Below, in pieces: positions 24,948 to 33,255 of a stretch of 59,011 bases of DNA. Positions within the stretch are counted from its first letter, which is position 1. Each line of letters begins with the position of its first letter. The notes beneath the pieces were generated by a model, which did not search any database, was not told where the DNA came from, and was given only the letters and a program-made list of their open reading frames with translations. Made by a program: the position numbers and the translations under genes. Origin of the DNA: Anaerobium acetethylicum (GTDB lineage: Bacteria; Bacillota; Clostridia; Lachnospirales; Lachnospiraceae); NCBI RefSeq assembly GCF_900096945.1, contig NZ_FMKA01000023.1, forward strand, positions 1-59,011, in the 5' to 3' direction.

Positions 24948-25155
24948 ATAAATAAAATTTTTCCTGATCCATATGGGCTTTAATTCGCCCCTCCGAATAA
25001 TTCTTTAGCATAACAACCCGGTTGCAGTGATGACACTTCATCGCGAAGTTGGGCATCACAGGCGTATTATCATTTTCAGTTATTATATGGTAAGCTCGAA
25101 ATGTTCTTTTACATTTCTTGCAATAAAAATCTATTGTCTTAAGTTCGTTATTCAA
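24946..25155 (-). CDS. Small zinc-ribbon protein
   Basis: A 69-residue product with two Cys pairs, CKKC near residue 12 and CHHC near residue 41, the pattern of a zinc ribbon. No other domain is present. An AAAGGAG motif precedes ATG 25155. About 90 bases upstream is a copy of the motif found repeated at the dinB-immR promoter, so it may be under the same control. Function unknown. Confidence 0.65.
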   Translation of the reverse strand: MNNELKTIDFYCKKCKRTFRAYHIITENDNTPVMPNFAMKCHHCNRVVMLKNYSEGRIKAHMDQEKFYL

Positions 25156-25243
25156 ATCAGTACACTCCTTTGCTATACAAAATAATCAGTTGATTTTTGT
25201 ACTCGCTAAAGGAAAGGGAAGTCACCTTTGCAAGTTGCTCTTG

Positions 25244-25257
25244 CCAGAAGTTCCGAT
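25244..25257. promoter_or_regulatory. Isolated copy of the dinB-immR operator motif
   Basis: CCAGAAGTTCCGAT is identical to 26990-27003 in the divergent dinB/immR promoter. It lies about 90 bases upstream of the zinc-ribbon gene. A 14-base exact match to an operator-like sequence in non-coding DNA is unlikely by chance at this distance. Confidence 0.5.
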
Positions 25258-25337
25258 GCATCCTGGTTCTTGACGCTCTGGCTTGATTTGCTGATCATGA
25301 GCTTACTGATTGTGCTATACGGTAAAATATGACACAA

Positions 25338-25655
25338 TCATGCTCCGGCTCTTTCCATAAACCACAAACTATTGCCTTCATAATAAAGGTACTTTTCCTG
25401 TGCACAGATTATGCACGTGTACCTGGTTCCAACCCCTCCGGCCTTTAAGCTGGCCGCCCTTCTGATATCTGTCACGCGCTGTATTTCGAATGTCCTTCCA
25501 TCGTCCCATTTAAGACTTATCGGAAGCAATCTTCCATCTTTTGTAAATTCAGCTATGACATCCACATATATCTTATTGCTTGTCACACACTCGCCCCCTA
25601 TAAAATCGTGATTGTTCTTGAATTTTTTAAACGTCAAATACCTTCTCTTCCCCAA
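25338..25655 (-). CDS. Conserved hypothetical protein next to the Y-family polymerase
   Basis: A 105-residue protein with a beta-rich, basic N-terminus (MGKRRYLTFKKFKNNHDFIG) and the segment SLKWDDGRTFEIQRVTDIRR. It starts 12 bases after the polymerase gene, hence same transcript. Genes of this size often accompany clostridial dinB genes on mobile elements, but I know no function for them. No catalytic motif is evident. Confidence 0.65.
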   Translation of the reverse strand: MGKRRYLTFKKFKNNHDFIGGECVTSNKIYVDVIAEFTKDGRLLPISLKWDDGRTFEIQRVTDIRRAASLKAGGVGTRYTCIICAQEKYLYYEGNSLWFMERAGA

Positions 25656-25667
25656 ATCTCAAAACGC

Positions 25668-26915
25668 TTAGCCAAAGTATGCCAAGGGATGGACTTTATG
25701 GTCCTCTTTTGCATTTACTGCTGATAAAGCCCTATCCTGAAACATAAGCCCACGCTGGATGCTGTAAAATCCGAATCTCCTCCGGACCTCATCAACTGCT
25801 GTATCCATCTTTTTCTGTTTTTCCCTAACTTCGATATTTTGAAACAAATCCAGCTGCTCCCAAAAGTTATCCGTCACTAAATCAGCTCCACGTATACCGA
25901 TACTGCGAATCGGCTTTCGCCAGTTATAATTCTCTTTGAATAGCCGAAACGCCTCTTCCGCTATTTCTTTTGTAATATTGGAAGCGGAACGGATTTTTCT
26001 TTGCCTTGTAAATGATAGCAGTTCATTGTCCCGAACACTAATCTCCACCACCTGGCATCGGAATCCGTTTTCTCGCAGCCTCGCCGCAACGCTTTCTGCC
26101 AGAGTATACAAAACAATTTTAACTTCTTCATCGTTTTCCAGATCTTTTGGTGTCGTCGTACTGTTGCCGATTGACTTGATTGGTGCATGGGTATTTTCTA
26201 CCTTTACCGGCGAATCATCCTGGCCGTTGGCAAAAGACCATAGGATAAGTCCCATCTTGCCCAAATGACCTTCCAAAATCCTTGTATCTGTCCTTGCCAG
26301 TTCTCCAATTGTCCCGATTCCAAGCTTTGTCAGCTTTGCATTCGCACTGCGTCCTACATATAGAAGATCCTTCACCGGAAGCTTCCACACCTTGTCTTTA
26401 TATTCATCTCTATAAATTGTTGTGATTGCATCCGGCTTCTTATAATCCGAACCCAGTTTAGCAAATATCTTATTGAACGATACTCCTATGCTGACTGTAA
26501 TTCCAAGTTCAGATTTCACACTATTGCTGATTTCAGCTGCAATCCTTAAACCATCTCCCTTGATACTTACACTATCTGTGACATCCAACCAACTTTCATC
26601 GCATCCAAAAGGCTCACTTAAATCCGTATAATCTGCATATATCTCCTGCGCCATTCGCGAAAACCTGAGATAGTGATCCATTCGAGGTGGCAGGAAGGTA
26701 ATTTCCGGGCAAACCTGCCTGGCCTGCCAAAGTGCCATTCCAGTTTTTACGCCAAATTTCTTTGCAGTATAGTCGGCAGTCAGGACAATGCCATGGCGTT
26801 TTTCAGAATCCCCGCCCACTGCAATTGGTTTACCGCGCAATTCTGGATGGTGCAGCAGCTCCACGCTGGCGTAAAACGAGTTGCAGTCGCTATGCAAAAT
26901 TGTACGGTCACTCAT
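25668..26915 (-). CDS. dinB: Y-family DNA polymerase (DinB/UmuC type)
   Basis: A 415-residue translesion polymerase. The palm metal site is HSDCNSFYASVE near residue 8, with the steric-gate position following, and the second acidic motif is FGCDESWLDVT near residue 100. A little-finger region follows (residues 235-340) and ends before the C-terminal QRGLMFQD. It has no obvious clamp-binding motif at the very end. AGGAGAAGGAAG precedes ATG 26915. The gene is divergent from immR, and operator repeats lie in the shared promoter, so induction on DNA damage is likely. Confidence 0.95.
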   Translation of the reverse strand: MSDRTILHSDCNSFYASVELLHHPELRGKPIAVGGDSEKRHGIVLTADYTAKKFGVKTGMALWQARQVCPEITFLPPRMDHYLRFSRMAQEIYADYTDLSEPFGCDESWLDVTDSVSIKGDGLRIAAEISNSVKSELGITVSIGVSFNKIFAKLGSDYKKPDAITTIYRDEYKDKVWKLPVKDLLYVGRSANAKLTKLGIGTIGELARTDTRILEGHLGKMGLILWSFANGQDDSPVKVENTHAPIKSIGNSTTTPKDLENDEEVKIVLYTLAESVAARLRENGFRCQVVEISVRDNELLSFTRQRKIRSASNITKEIAEEAFRLFKENYNWRKPIRSIGIRGADLVTDNFWEQLDLFQNIEVREKQKKMDTAVDEVRRRFGFYSIQRGLMFQDRALSAVNAKEDHKVHPLAYFG

Positions 26916-26955
26916 TTCTTCCTTCTCCTTTCTTGTCCGAAGTTTGTTTGCGGTT

Positions 26956-27081
26956 AACCAGAACTATTTACGCCGAATCTATTGACGAACCAGAAGTTCC
27001 GATATATACTTAATCAGAAGTTAACTGACAAATATGATTATATTAATAATTCGGAAGTTTGTCAATAGTTATTCAGAAGTT
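26956..27081. promoter_or_regulatory. Overlapping divergent promoters with five operator-like repeats
   Basis: Plus strand: TTGACG (26982-26987), 17-base spacer, TATACT (27005-27010), driving immR. Minus strand: TTGTCA (27031-27026), 17-base spacer, TATATA (27008-27003), driving dinB. The two -10 boxes overlap. The motif AAYCAGAAGTT occurs at 26988, 27012 and, with a change or two, at 26956, 27049 and 27071. The second and third copies lie in the two promoter spacers, so one bound repressor would block both directions. Confidence 0.8.
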
Positions 27082-27111
27082 TTAACCATTTCTTGGAAAG
27101 AAGGTATGACC

Positions 27112-27570
27112 ATGACTTTTGGTGAAAAAGTGAAAGAAGCAAGAATATTAAAGAATTTATCGCAGACGGAGCTTGCTGCGATTACCGGAATTTCAGAACG
27201 TTCTCTTTATACATATGAACAGCTTGATACAATTCCCAGAAAAAACAATCTCAAAAAATTGGCAGATGCACTTAATGTCTCTGTCTCTTATTTAGTAGAT
27301 AATGAAGAATCTGATACGCAAAAGAATATAGAAAATGAAGAGTTCATCGATCAGGTAAAAGATAAGTTCGGATATAAAGGAGCGAAAGAAGCTCGGGATG
27401 TTATAGACCGCGCCGGTGCTTTATTTGCAGGCGGTGATTTAGATGATGATGCAAAAGAAATATTTATGCAGTCTTTGATGCAGGTTTATATTTCTTCAAA
27501 GAAAGAAGCCTCCGAAAAATTCTCCAGAAAGAAAAAAACGAAGCCGCCAATTGACGACTCCGTATTATAG
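27112..27570 (+). CDS. immR: ImmR-like XRE repressor
   Basis: A 152-residue repressor with a Cro/CI HTH in residues 1-60 (GEKVKEARILKNLSQTELAA, then ITGISERSLYTYEQ), and a lysine-rich C-terminus. AAGAAGG stands eight bases before ATG 27112; longer in-frame starts reach into the promoter. It is followed by an ImmA-type protease, the arrangement known from ICEBs1, where the protease inactivates the repressor after DNA damage. It probably represses dinB and itself through the repeats upstream and may hold the whole element quiet. Confidence 0.85.
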   Translation: MTFGEKVKEARILKNLSQTELAAITGISERSLYTYEQLDTIPRKNNLKKLADALNVSVSYLVDNEESDTQKNIENEEFIDQVKDKFGYKGAKEARDVIDRAGALFAGGDLDDDAKEIFMQSLMQVYISSKKEASEKFSRKKKTKPPIDDSVL

Positions 27571-27685
27571 TACAGCATTTTATTGTAGACTTACCGCGAG
27601 CTAGACTGTAAACTCAAAGCTCCAGAAGCCGTTCACGGCAATCATCTCATCTTGAATTCAAAATATATCAAAGGAAGTGACCCGT

Positions 27686-28219
27686 ATGACGATTGATTAT
27701 ATTGTCAACCAGGTGGAAGCTTTGGTAAAGAAAGCTGGAAGTCGAGATCCATATATTATTTGCAATGCACTGGACTACAAATTGCACTATATGGACTTGA
27801 AGCAACGATTAAAGGCTTATTACTTTTACCAGTCACGCATCAACAATATCATTATTGATGAAAATGTAATCGAGGTATTCCGTCCCATCCTTATCGCTCA
27901 TGAATTGGGCCATGGAATGCTCCATAAGGAAATTGCAATGATGTCTGGATTCCAGGAACTGGAGGTTCTTGAAAAGCGTTCTGATAAGCCTATGGAATAC
28001 GAAGCCAATCTATTTGCAGCCGAGCTTTTGCTTGAAGATGAAACCGTTTTGAAACTTTTAAATGAATACACATTTTTTGAAACTGCAAGTATGCTCAACG
28101 TGCCTGCAGCTCTTTTGGATTTCAAATTTGGGATACTGAAGGCAAAGGGGTATGGGATCAGCTCTTTGCATTATGGGAAGTCTGATTTTTTGAAAGAGAA
28201 TATTGGGGCTTACAATTGA
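27686..28219 (+). CDS. immA: ImmA/IrrE-type metallopeptidase
   Basis: A 177-residue zinc protease with the metal motif HELGH (residues 73-77) and a downstream Glu-rich helix (YEANLFAAELL) supplying the third ligand. AAGGA lies ten bases before ATG 27686; a GTG nine bases upstream is too close to it. It follows the repressor gene by 115 bases. By analogy with ICEBs1 it would cleave the neighbouring ImmR-like repressor on damage signals and so release the element. Confidence 0.9.
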   Translation: MTIDYIVNQVEALVKKAGSRDPYIICNALDYKLHYMDLKQRLKAYYFYQSRINNIIIDENVIEVFRPILIAHELGHGMLHKEIAMMSGFQELEVLEKRSDKPMEYEANLFAAELLLEDETVLKLLNEYTFFETASMLNVPAALLDFKFGILKAKGYGISSLHYGKSDFLKENIGAYN

Positions 28220-28429
28220 GCAGTCTTGTTGCTGCTTTGTCATCTCGCTCTTTCCCCTGACATGAAAAGCAAATTTAATACGCTAATGAATGCCATAGAC
28301 CATTTCGTGCCTTTGCTTCAAATGTATATATCACAGGAACTGTAAATGGGATTTCTCTTATAGAAAAAATAGAATATAACGAATAACCCTTTTACAAAAA
28401 GCCTGGTTAGCACTTAATGATATGGCCTT

Positions 28430-28564
28430 TTACCTGAGTGCCTCCACCACTTTGAAATCTGATAATATACAAGTTCGGCTGCCGCTCACTACGGTGCACT
28501 CACGAATCACTCCATTATTTTCCACAATATAGACCATATCGTCAGTTTTAAATTCTGCTGCCAT
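28430..28564 (-). CDS. Small 44-residue protein
   Basis: The product MAAEFKTDDMVYIVENNGVI continues RECTVVSGSRTCILSDFKVV, a beta-rich pattern like KOW or SH3-type small domains. A strong GGGGAGG site stands six bases before ATG 28564, which argues that it is translated. A terminator lies immediately upstream. No family recognised. Confidence 0.6.
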   Translation of the reverse strand: MAAEFKTDDMVYIVENNGVIRECTVVSGSRTCILSDFKVVEALR

Positions 28565-28579
28565 AAATGCCTCCCCTCC

Positions 28580-28619
28580 AAAAAAAGAAAAACCAGCTCA
28601 AAGGGAAATCAGAGCCGGT
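28580..28619 (-). terminator. Rho-independent terminator
   Basis: On the minus strand ACCGGCTC and GAGCTGGT form an 8-bp stem with one G-T pair, followed by a run of twelve bases that is T except for one C (28591-28580). It would end transcripts coming from the decayed genes to its right. Confidence 0.75.
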
Positions 28620-28631
28620 CCATCCTTTATA

Positions 28632-28882
28632 TTATTCTGTTACAACTTTACCGCGTAAAGTGATACCTTCTACAACCCCATGTAAATACGCCCCTGATGC
28701 AAGTTGCCGTTGCTAGTGCTTATTACATCCAATATTTTGTTAAATCATTGTTTCTGTTCATGACTTAACCCGGCACAAAAAGATTGCAGCATAAAATTCA
28801 TCTGCTGCCGTTGCACGTATCCCTCTTAATAAGTATACTCCTTCAGAGAATCTTTAAATGCATCTTTGATACATTCTTCCAT
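28632..28882 (-). pseudogene. Debris of one or two small genes
   Basis: Two minus-strand fragments look protein-like but are broken. At 28745-28882 the frame reads MEECIKDAFKDSLKEYTY, a TAA, then EGYVQRQQMNFMLQSFCAGL; it is also open upstream as WAPILE. At 28632-28712 a short frame ends LHGVVEGITLRGKVVTE. Neither has a ribosome site. The remaining bases to 29158 show nothing further. This is probably the scar of an earlier insertion between the control module and the sugar operon. Confidence 0.4.
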
Positions 28883-29158
28883 CTCCAATATCGGGGCCCA
28901 TATTGATTGGTCTGTTTAACAAATACCCTTGGTAGCAAACCTATTCTTATTTTATCAAACAATCATTTGTTTGCCAGCACGAAGGACGATATAACCTCCA
29001 AATTGAAATAATCATCTTAAATCAATTTAGAGGTTAAATATACATTAGTACACACCACTTTTTTAGTTTAATATTATTTTCAATTACTATCATCTAGAAT
29101 TAATCCAGAGTATATTTGTAGTGAGGTAATCTAAATTGGTCACTCATTACGGTGGCAG

Positions 29159-29980
29159 TTAATTTAGAAAACATTTTTTAATCGTCTGAATATCTGTAAT
29201 AAGATTTTGGGCCTGCGCTATCATATCATTACGCAACGGATACATATTATAATAATTTTCTATGATAATCCATCCTTCAAAATGATGCTCTTTCAAAAAC
29301 TTCATCTGATCATAAAATAAGGTGTTACCTTCTCCAAGCAGCTTTCCTCCCGGAAACTGAATGCCATCTTTCGTATGCAGCTGATTATCCATCAAATCGA
29401 ATAGATTTTCTAATTGCTCACATTGATCCATGTCAAAATTATATTTAAAATTTTGCGTATCAAAGTGCACTTTTAAATTAGAATGGCCTACTTTCTCCAT
29501 GACTTCCCGCTGACGTCTCCAATCCAATGCGTTTTCTGTAAGAATATCAATCCCCTTTTTCTTCGCAACTCCACACGCAAATTGTAATGTTTCAATGGTA
29601 TTTTCAACATGCTGTTCTTCTGTAATTAAATTCTTCAGAAAATTTGGAATCATGATTTTTCTAATATTCATTTTATCCGCAGTCTCAACAGCGATTTCAA
29701 TCTGCTCTAAGGCAATTTTTGTGTTTTTTGTGTCTTTACCATTAATAAATTCATGTTCCATCACATCGTTTAGAACAATTGCCGGATAAGCGATATTATA
29801 TTTTTCACCTTCCTCGATGTAAGATTTCCGAACCAACTCCTGTGCTAATGGATACCCCATCTCATAGCTGCCAAGTTCTAACTGAATTCCATCCAGTCCT
29901 GCCGCCCTTGCAATCCTGGGTGCGTAATAGCCGGCACCCGGAAGTCCCCAGGCTACAGCACCGATTTTAATTTTTTCCAT
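29159..29980 (-). CDS. TIM-barrel sugar isomerase/epimerase
   Basis: A 273-residue member of the xylose-isomerase-like TIM-barrel (AP endonuclease family 2) group, which includes ketose 3-epimerases and sugar-phosphate isomerases. Strand motifs are IQLELGS, ILTENALDWRR and KVHFDTQNF, giving Glu and Asp/His candidates for metal binding; WIIIENYY near the C-terminus supplies a further Glu. GGGAGAGG precedes ATG 29980. It is the last gene of the sugar operon and could interconvert a rare ketose. The substrate cannot be told from sequence. Confidence 0.82.
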   Translation of the reverse strand: MEKIKIGAVAWGLPGAGYYAPRIARAAGLDGIQLELGSYEMGYPLAQELVRKSYIEEGEKYNIAYPAIVLNDVMEHEFINGKDTKNTKIALEQIEIAVETADKMNIRKIMIPNFLKNLITEEQHVENTIETLQFACGVAKKKGIDILTENALDWRRQREVMEKVGHSNLKVHFDTQNFKYNFDMDQCEQLENLFDLMDNQLHTKDGIQFPGGKLLGEGNTLFYDQMKFLKEHHFEGWIIIENYYNMYPLRNDMIAQAQNLITDIQTIKKCFLN

Positions 29981-30005
29981 ATTCAACGCCTCTCCCTTTA
30001 ACTTA

Positions 30006-30566
30006 TCATTCAAGGTTATTATGTTTCGCATACATATCGTCATTGCTGATTTGCAACTTTTCCATGAGCATCAGAACCATTGTATCAAAAAACACCTCTA
30101 CTACCTGTTCAAACAGGGTTCCCATCGGCTGTATGGATACATTACTCTGTGAAGCCTTTGGTTTTGCATCAATTATAAACACAATATCGCTTAACTTACT
30201 TATTGTGGATTCCGCTATTCCTGTAATTGCAACAATTTTAACCCCTAATTCATGTGCCCTGCAAGCATGTTCAATCAGATTCGGAGTTTCTCCAGAGCCA
30301 GTGCAAATGATCAGCAAATCTCTTTCTTCAATTGCTGGTGTAGTAGCCGCCGAAGTTTCATACGCCGTAATTCCCATTTGGGAAAGACGCATAGCAAATG
30401 CCTTTGCCTGTAATCCACTTCTACCTTTCCCATCGCAAAATACGCTTTTTGAGTTGACGATTGTATTTACAAAATCATTTATTTTATTATCACTTACTAT
30501 TGACTTTGCACAATCAGATATTTCCTTTAAAATTTTTTCTCTATACTCGCCATAGGTCATTGGCAT
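30006..30566 (-). CDS. hxlB: SIS-domain 6-phospho-3-hexuloisomerase-like protein
   Basis: A 186-residue single SIS-domain protein. The phosphosugar loop is FCDGKGRSGLQAKAFAMRL near residue 44 and the second motif is LIICTGSGETPN near residue 85. Size and sequence are close to HxlB, which converts 3-hexulose 6-phosphate into fructose 6-phosphate. No hexulose-phosphate synthase partner is nearby, so it more likely handles a phosphosugar from this operon's own kinase and epimerase. Confidence 0.8.
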   Translation of the reverse strand: MPMTYGEYREKILKEISDCAKSIVSDNKINDFVNTIVNSKSVFCDGKGRSGLQAKAFAMRLSQMGITAYETSAATTPAIEERDLLIICTGSGETPNLIEHACRAHELGVKIVAITGIAESTISKLSDIVFIIDAKPKASQSNVSIQPMGTLFEQVVEVFFDTMVLMLMEKLQISNDDMYAKHNNLE

Positions 30567-30641
30567 ACCTCTTTTTCATTCTATTTATTTTGCTTTATTA
30601 CTATCTTGCCTTCACAAGAAGGCTTTTTAACACGGAACTAT

Positions 30642-31697
30642 TTATTTTTTAACTTTTGCAAGCAGGTTCTTAAATAAGGATCCGTCACTTCCATTTTGTT
30701 TTATATAATCAATATATACTGCAATAAGGATAACAATTCCCTGAACTACATATTGCCATGAAGAATCAATTCCCAATAAATTCATACCGTTTTTTAAAAC
30801 CCCAATAACAATTACTCCGATAACCGTTCCTGAAATACTCCCTCTTCCGCCACTCATACTTGTTCCACCGAGTACAACCGCTGAAATAGCATCCATTTCA
30901 GCCCCATCGCCTAATATCATGGTTGCAGTAAATGTACGTCCTACTGTCAAGATACCTGCAAGTGAAGCAAGAATACCACTGTATAGAAACACAAAAAATG
31001 TAATTTTTTTAACATTGATTCCCGAATATTCGGCAGCCTGGCTATTACCGCCTACCGCAAAAATATGTCTTCCCAACTGTGTCTTATTTAAAATGAAGGA
31101 AGAAACAGCAATAACCGCAATAATTGTAAATAGCTGAATTGGAACTCCTAATATTGTTCCCATTCCCCAGAATGTATAAGAATCATCCAATACGGCAATT
31201 GTCTTTGCACCTGTATAAATACGTGCAAATCCTCTTCCAATATTCATCATTGCGAGAGTAACGATAAATGCTGGTATATTGGTTCTTGATATGATTAAAC
31301 CATTAATCATGCCAACAATAAGACCACATCCAAGCCCAATTGCAATTCCTACATATACCGGAAATCCGTTCCATGTAATCATCCCGGCACTGACACATCC
31401 CGCTATCGCAATGACGGAACCAACCGATAAATCAATGCCTGCCAGTAAAATCACAAACGTCATTCCGCATGCTAAATATAAGTTAATCGTAATCTGTCTT
31501 ATAATATTGAAAAGATTTGTCATTGTTGCAAATTTATCCGTGAACATTGTTAATAAAACACTGAGTATAACAAGTCCCAAGAGGATTCCAAAGTTTGTTT
31601 TAATAATATTTACAAATGAACTTCCAAAGTCCAAACTCTTTTCCTTTTTTGCTTTCATGTTTATCACATTCATGTTTATCTCCTTCATCTTTATCAC
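30642..31697 (-). CDS. rbsC: Ribose-type ABC transporter permease
   Basis: A 351-residue inner-membrane permease of the RbsC/XylH family, with about eight to ten hydrophobic segments starting near residue 32. The family signature GIDLSVGSVIAIAGCVSAG is present, as is AVGGNSQAAEYSGI, the cytoplasmic loop that contacts the ATPase. Its start overlaps the end of the ATPase gene by four bases (31694-31697), so both are translated together. It would carry the sugar bound by the lipoprotein encoded at 33256-34254. Confidence 0.93.
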   Translation of the reverse strand: MIKMKEINMNVINMKAKKEKSLDFGSSFVNIIKTNFGILLGLVILSVLLTMFTDKFATMTNLFNIIRQITINLYLACGMTFVILLAGIDLSVGSVIAIAGCVSAGMITWNGFPVYVGIAIGLGCGLIVGMINGLIISRTNIPAFIVTLAMMNIGRGFARIYTGAKTIAVLDDSYTFWGMGTILGVPIQLFTIIAVIAVSSFILNKTQLGRHIFAVGGNSQAAEYSGINVKKITFFVFLYSGILASLAGILTVGRTFTATMILGDGAEMDAISAVVLGGTSMSGGRGSISGTVIGVIVIGVLKNGMNLLGIDSSWQYVVQGIVILIAVYIDYIKQNGSDGSLFKNLLAKVKK

Positions 31698-33190
31698 CTA
31701 CCTATTTCTTTTGTCGCCAATTTCATTATTTTTTCCTGCGAAAATTCTGACCGTTCTAAAATTCCTGTTGTATAACCCTGATTCATGACTACGATTCTGT
31801 CACACATATTAATTAATTCCGGCATTTCCGAGGAAATGAAAATAACAGATAATCCCTGTTCCGTCAATTTATCAATCAAATGATAAATGTCCGATTTTGT
31901 CTTAATATCAATTCCTCTGGTTGGTTCATCCAAAATCAGCACAGATCTGGTAACTAACAGCCATCTGCTGATAATGATTTTTTGTTGATTTCCTCCACTA
32001 AGTTTCCCAATTTCCTGTTCAATACTAGAGTATTTTGTCTTCATCACATCATCAACGTATTTTCTGGTCAGCTCAATCTCTTTTTTCACATCATAACGTC
32101 CGCGTTTTATGAATTCATCTAATACCTCAATGGTTGTATTAAATCGAATGCCTTGCGTTGCATAAATTCCCGCTTTTTTTCTATCCTCCGGAACAAATCC
32201 AATTCCTGCCTTCATTGCATCTTTTGCATTTCTTATGCGTATCTCTTTATCATTCATATAAATGCAGCCACTGTCCATACTTCTCAGTCCAAAAATACAA
32301 CTCATTGTTTCGCTCCGTCCTGATCCAACCAATCCGGAAAATCCAAGTACTTCTCCTTTTTTTAAGTCGAAATCAACTTTTTTTACTTCTTTTCCTGAAG
32401 CCAAACCTTTTACTTTAAGCACAACTTCCTCTGTCGAATGGTTGTGTTTCTGATATAAATCTCCCAGTGTCCTTCCTACCATAAGTGCTACCAGCTGGTC
32501 CCCTGTGACTTCTTTTGTTTTGACTGTATCTATGTATTGTCCATCTCTCATAACTGTTATTCGATCTGCTATAACATCTAACTCAGCCATTCTATGGCTA
32601 ATATATATAATTCCAACCTTCTTTTCCTTCAACTGTCTAATCGCACTGAACAAGGCATCCACTTCACTATCAGTCAGTGACGAAGTTGGTTCATCCATAA
32701 TGATAATCTTAGCTCCGAATGAAATAGCCCTAATAATTTCTATCATCTGCTGTTGTGCAATATTCAATTTACCTACTAACTGCTGTGATGTTAACTCAAG
32801 CCCCATGGACTCCAAAAATTCCTGTGCCTGCCGATTCATCTTTTTCCTGTCCACAATACCTGCTTTATTTTTTGGTTCCTGCCCAAGAAAAATATTTTCA
32901 GCTATTGTTAGATATGGAATCAGCATCAGCTCCTGATGTATTACTCTTATTCCATGTTGTTTTGCACTTTCTACATCCGTTATTTCGATTTTCTGACCTT
33001 CTACACTTATTGTTCCACTATCCCTTTTATATACTCCGCCTAATATTTTAATCAGCGTCGACTTTCCAGCTCCATTTTCGCCCATTAGTGCATGCACTTC
33101 TCCGGCTTCGAGTTCCAAATGAATATCATTTAGCACATTTACACCCGAAAAGGACTTCGATATACCATTCATTTCCAGCAAATGTCCCAT
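31694..33190 (-). CDS. rbsA: Ribose-type ABC transporter ATPase (double domain)
   Basis: A 498-residue ATPase with two ABC domains, as usual for RbsA-type sugar importers. The first has Walker A GENGAGKST near residue 38, signature LNIAQQQMIEI and Walker B IIIMDEPTSSL. The second has a degenerate Walker A GLVGSGRSE, signature LSGGNQQK and Walker B VLILDEPTRGID. This asymmetry is normal for the family. Hairpin-forming DNA lies between it and the binding-protein gene. Confidence 0.95.
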   Translation of the reverse strand: MGHLLEMNGISKSFSGVNVLNDIHLELEAGEVHALMGENGAGKSTLIKILGGVYKRDSGTISVEGQKIEITDVESAKQHGIRVIHQELMLIPYLTIAENIFLGQEPKNKAGIVDRKKMNRQAQEFLESMGLELTSQQLVGKLNIAQQQMIEIIRAISFGAKIIIMDEPTSSLTDSEVDALFSAIRQLKEKKVGIIYISHRMAELDVIADRITVMRDGQYIDTVKTKEVTGDQLVALMVGRTLGDLYQKHNHSTEEVVLKVKGLASGKEVKKVDFDLKKGEVLGFSGLVGSGRSETMSCIFGLRSMDSGCIYMNDKEIRIRNAKDAMKAGIGFVPEDRKKAGIYATQGIRFNTTIEVLDEFIKRGRYDVKKEIELTRKYVDDVMKTKYSSIEQEIGKLSGGNQQKIIISRWLLVTRSVLILDEPTRGIDIKTKSDIYHLIDKLTEQGLSVIFISSEMPELINMCDRIVVMNQGYTTGILERSEFSQEKIMKLATKEIGR

Positions 33191-33204
33191 TACCTATCTC
33201 CTTA

Positions 33205-33240
33205 TAAAAGAGGGGGTGCCTCTTATTATGATTCACCCCC
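33205..33240 (-). terminator. Intra-operon hairpin after the binding-protein gene
   Basis: On the minus strand GGGGGTG (33240-33234) pairs with CACCCCC (33218-33212) across a 15-base loop and is followed by TCTTTTAT. Such attenuating hairpins between binding-protein and ATPase genes commonly give more binding protein than transporter. Confidence 0.7.
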
Positions 33241-33255
33241 AACATTCTGTTATTC

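Noticed and set aside
26986-27000. LexA box in the dinB promoter
   Set aside because: CGAAC and GTTCC occur here but with a five-base spacer, while the Firmicutes LexA box has four; the repeated AAYCAGAAGTT motif explains the site better.
28261-28347. Plus-strand 27-codon frame after immA
   Set aside because: No ribosome site and no recognisable pattern; too short to support.
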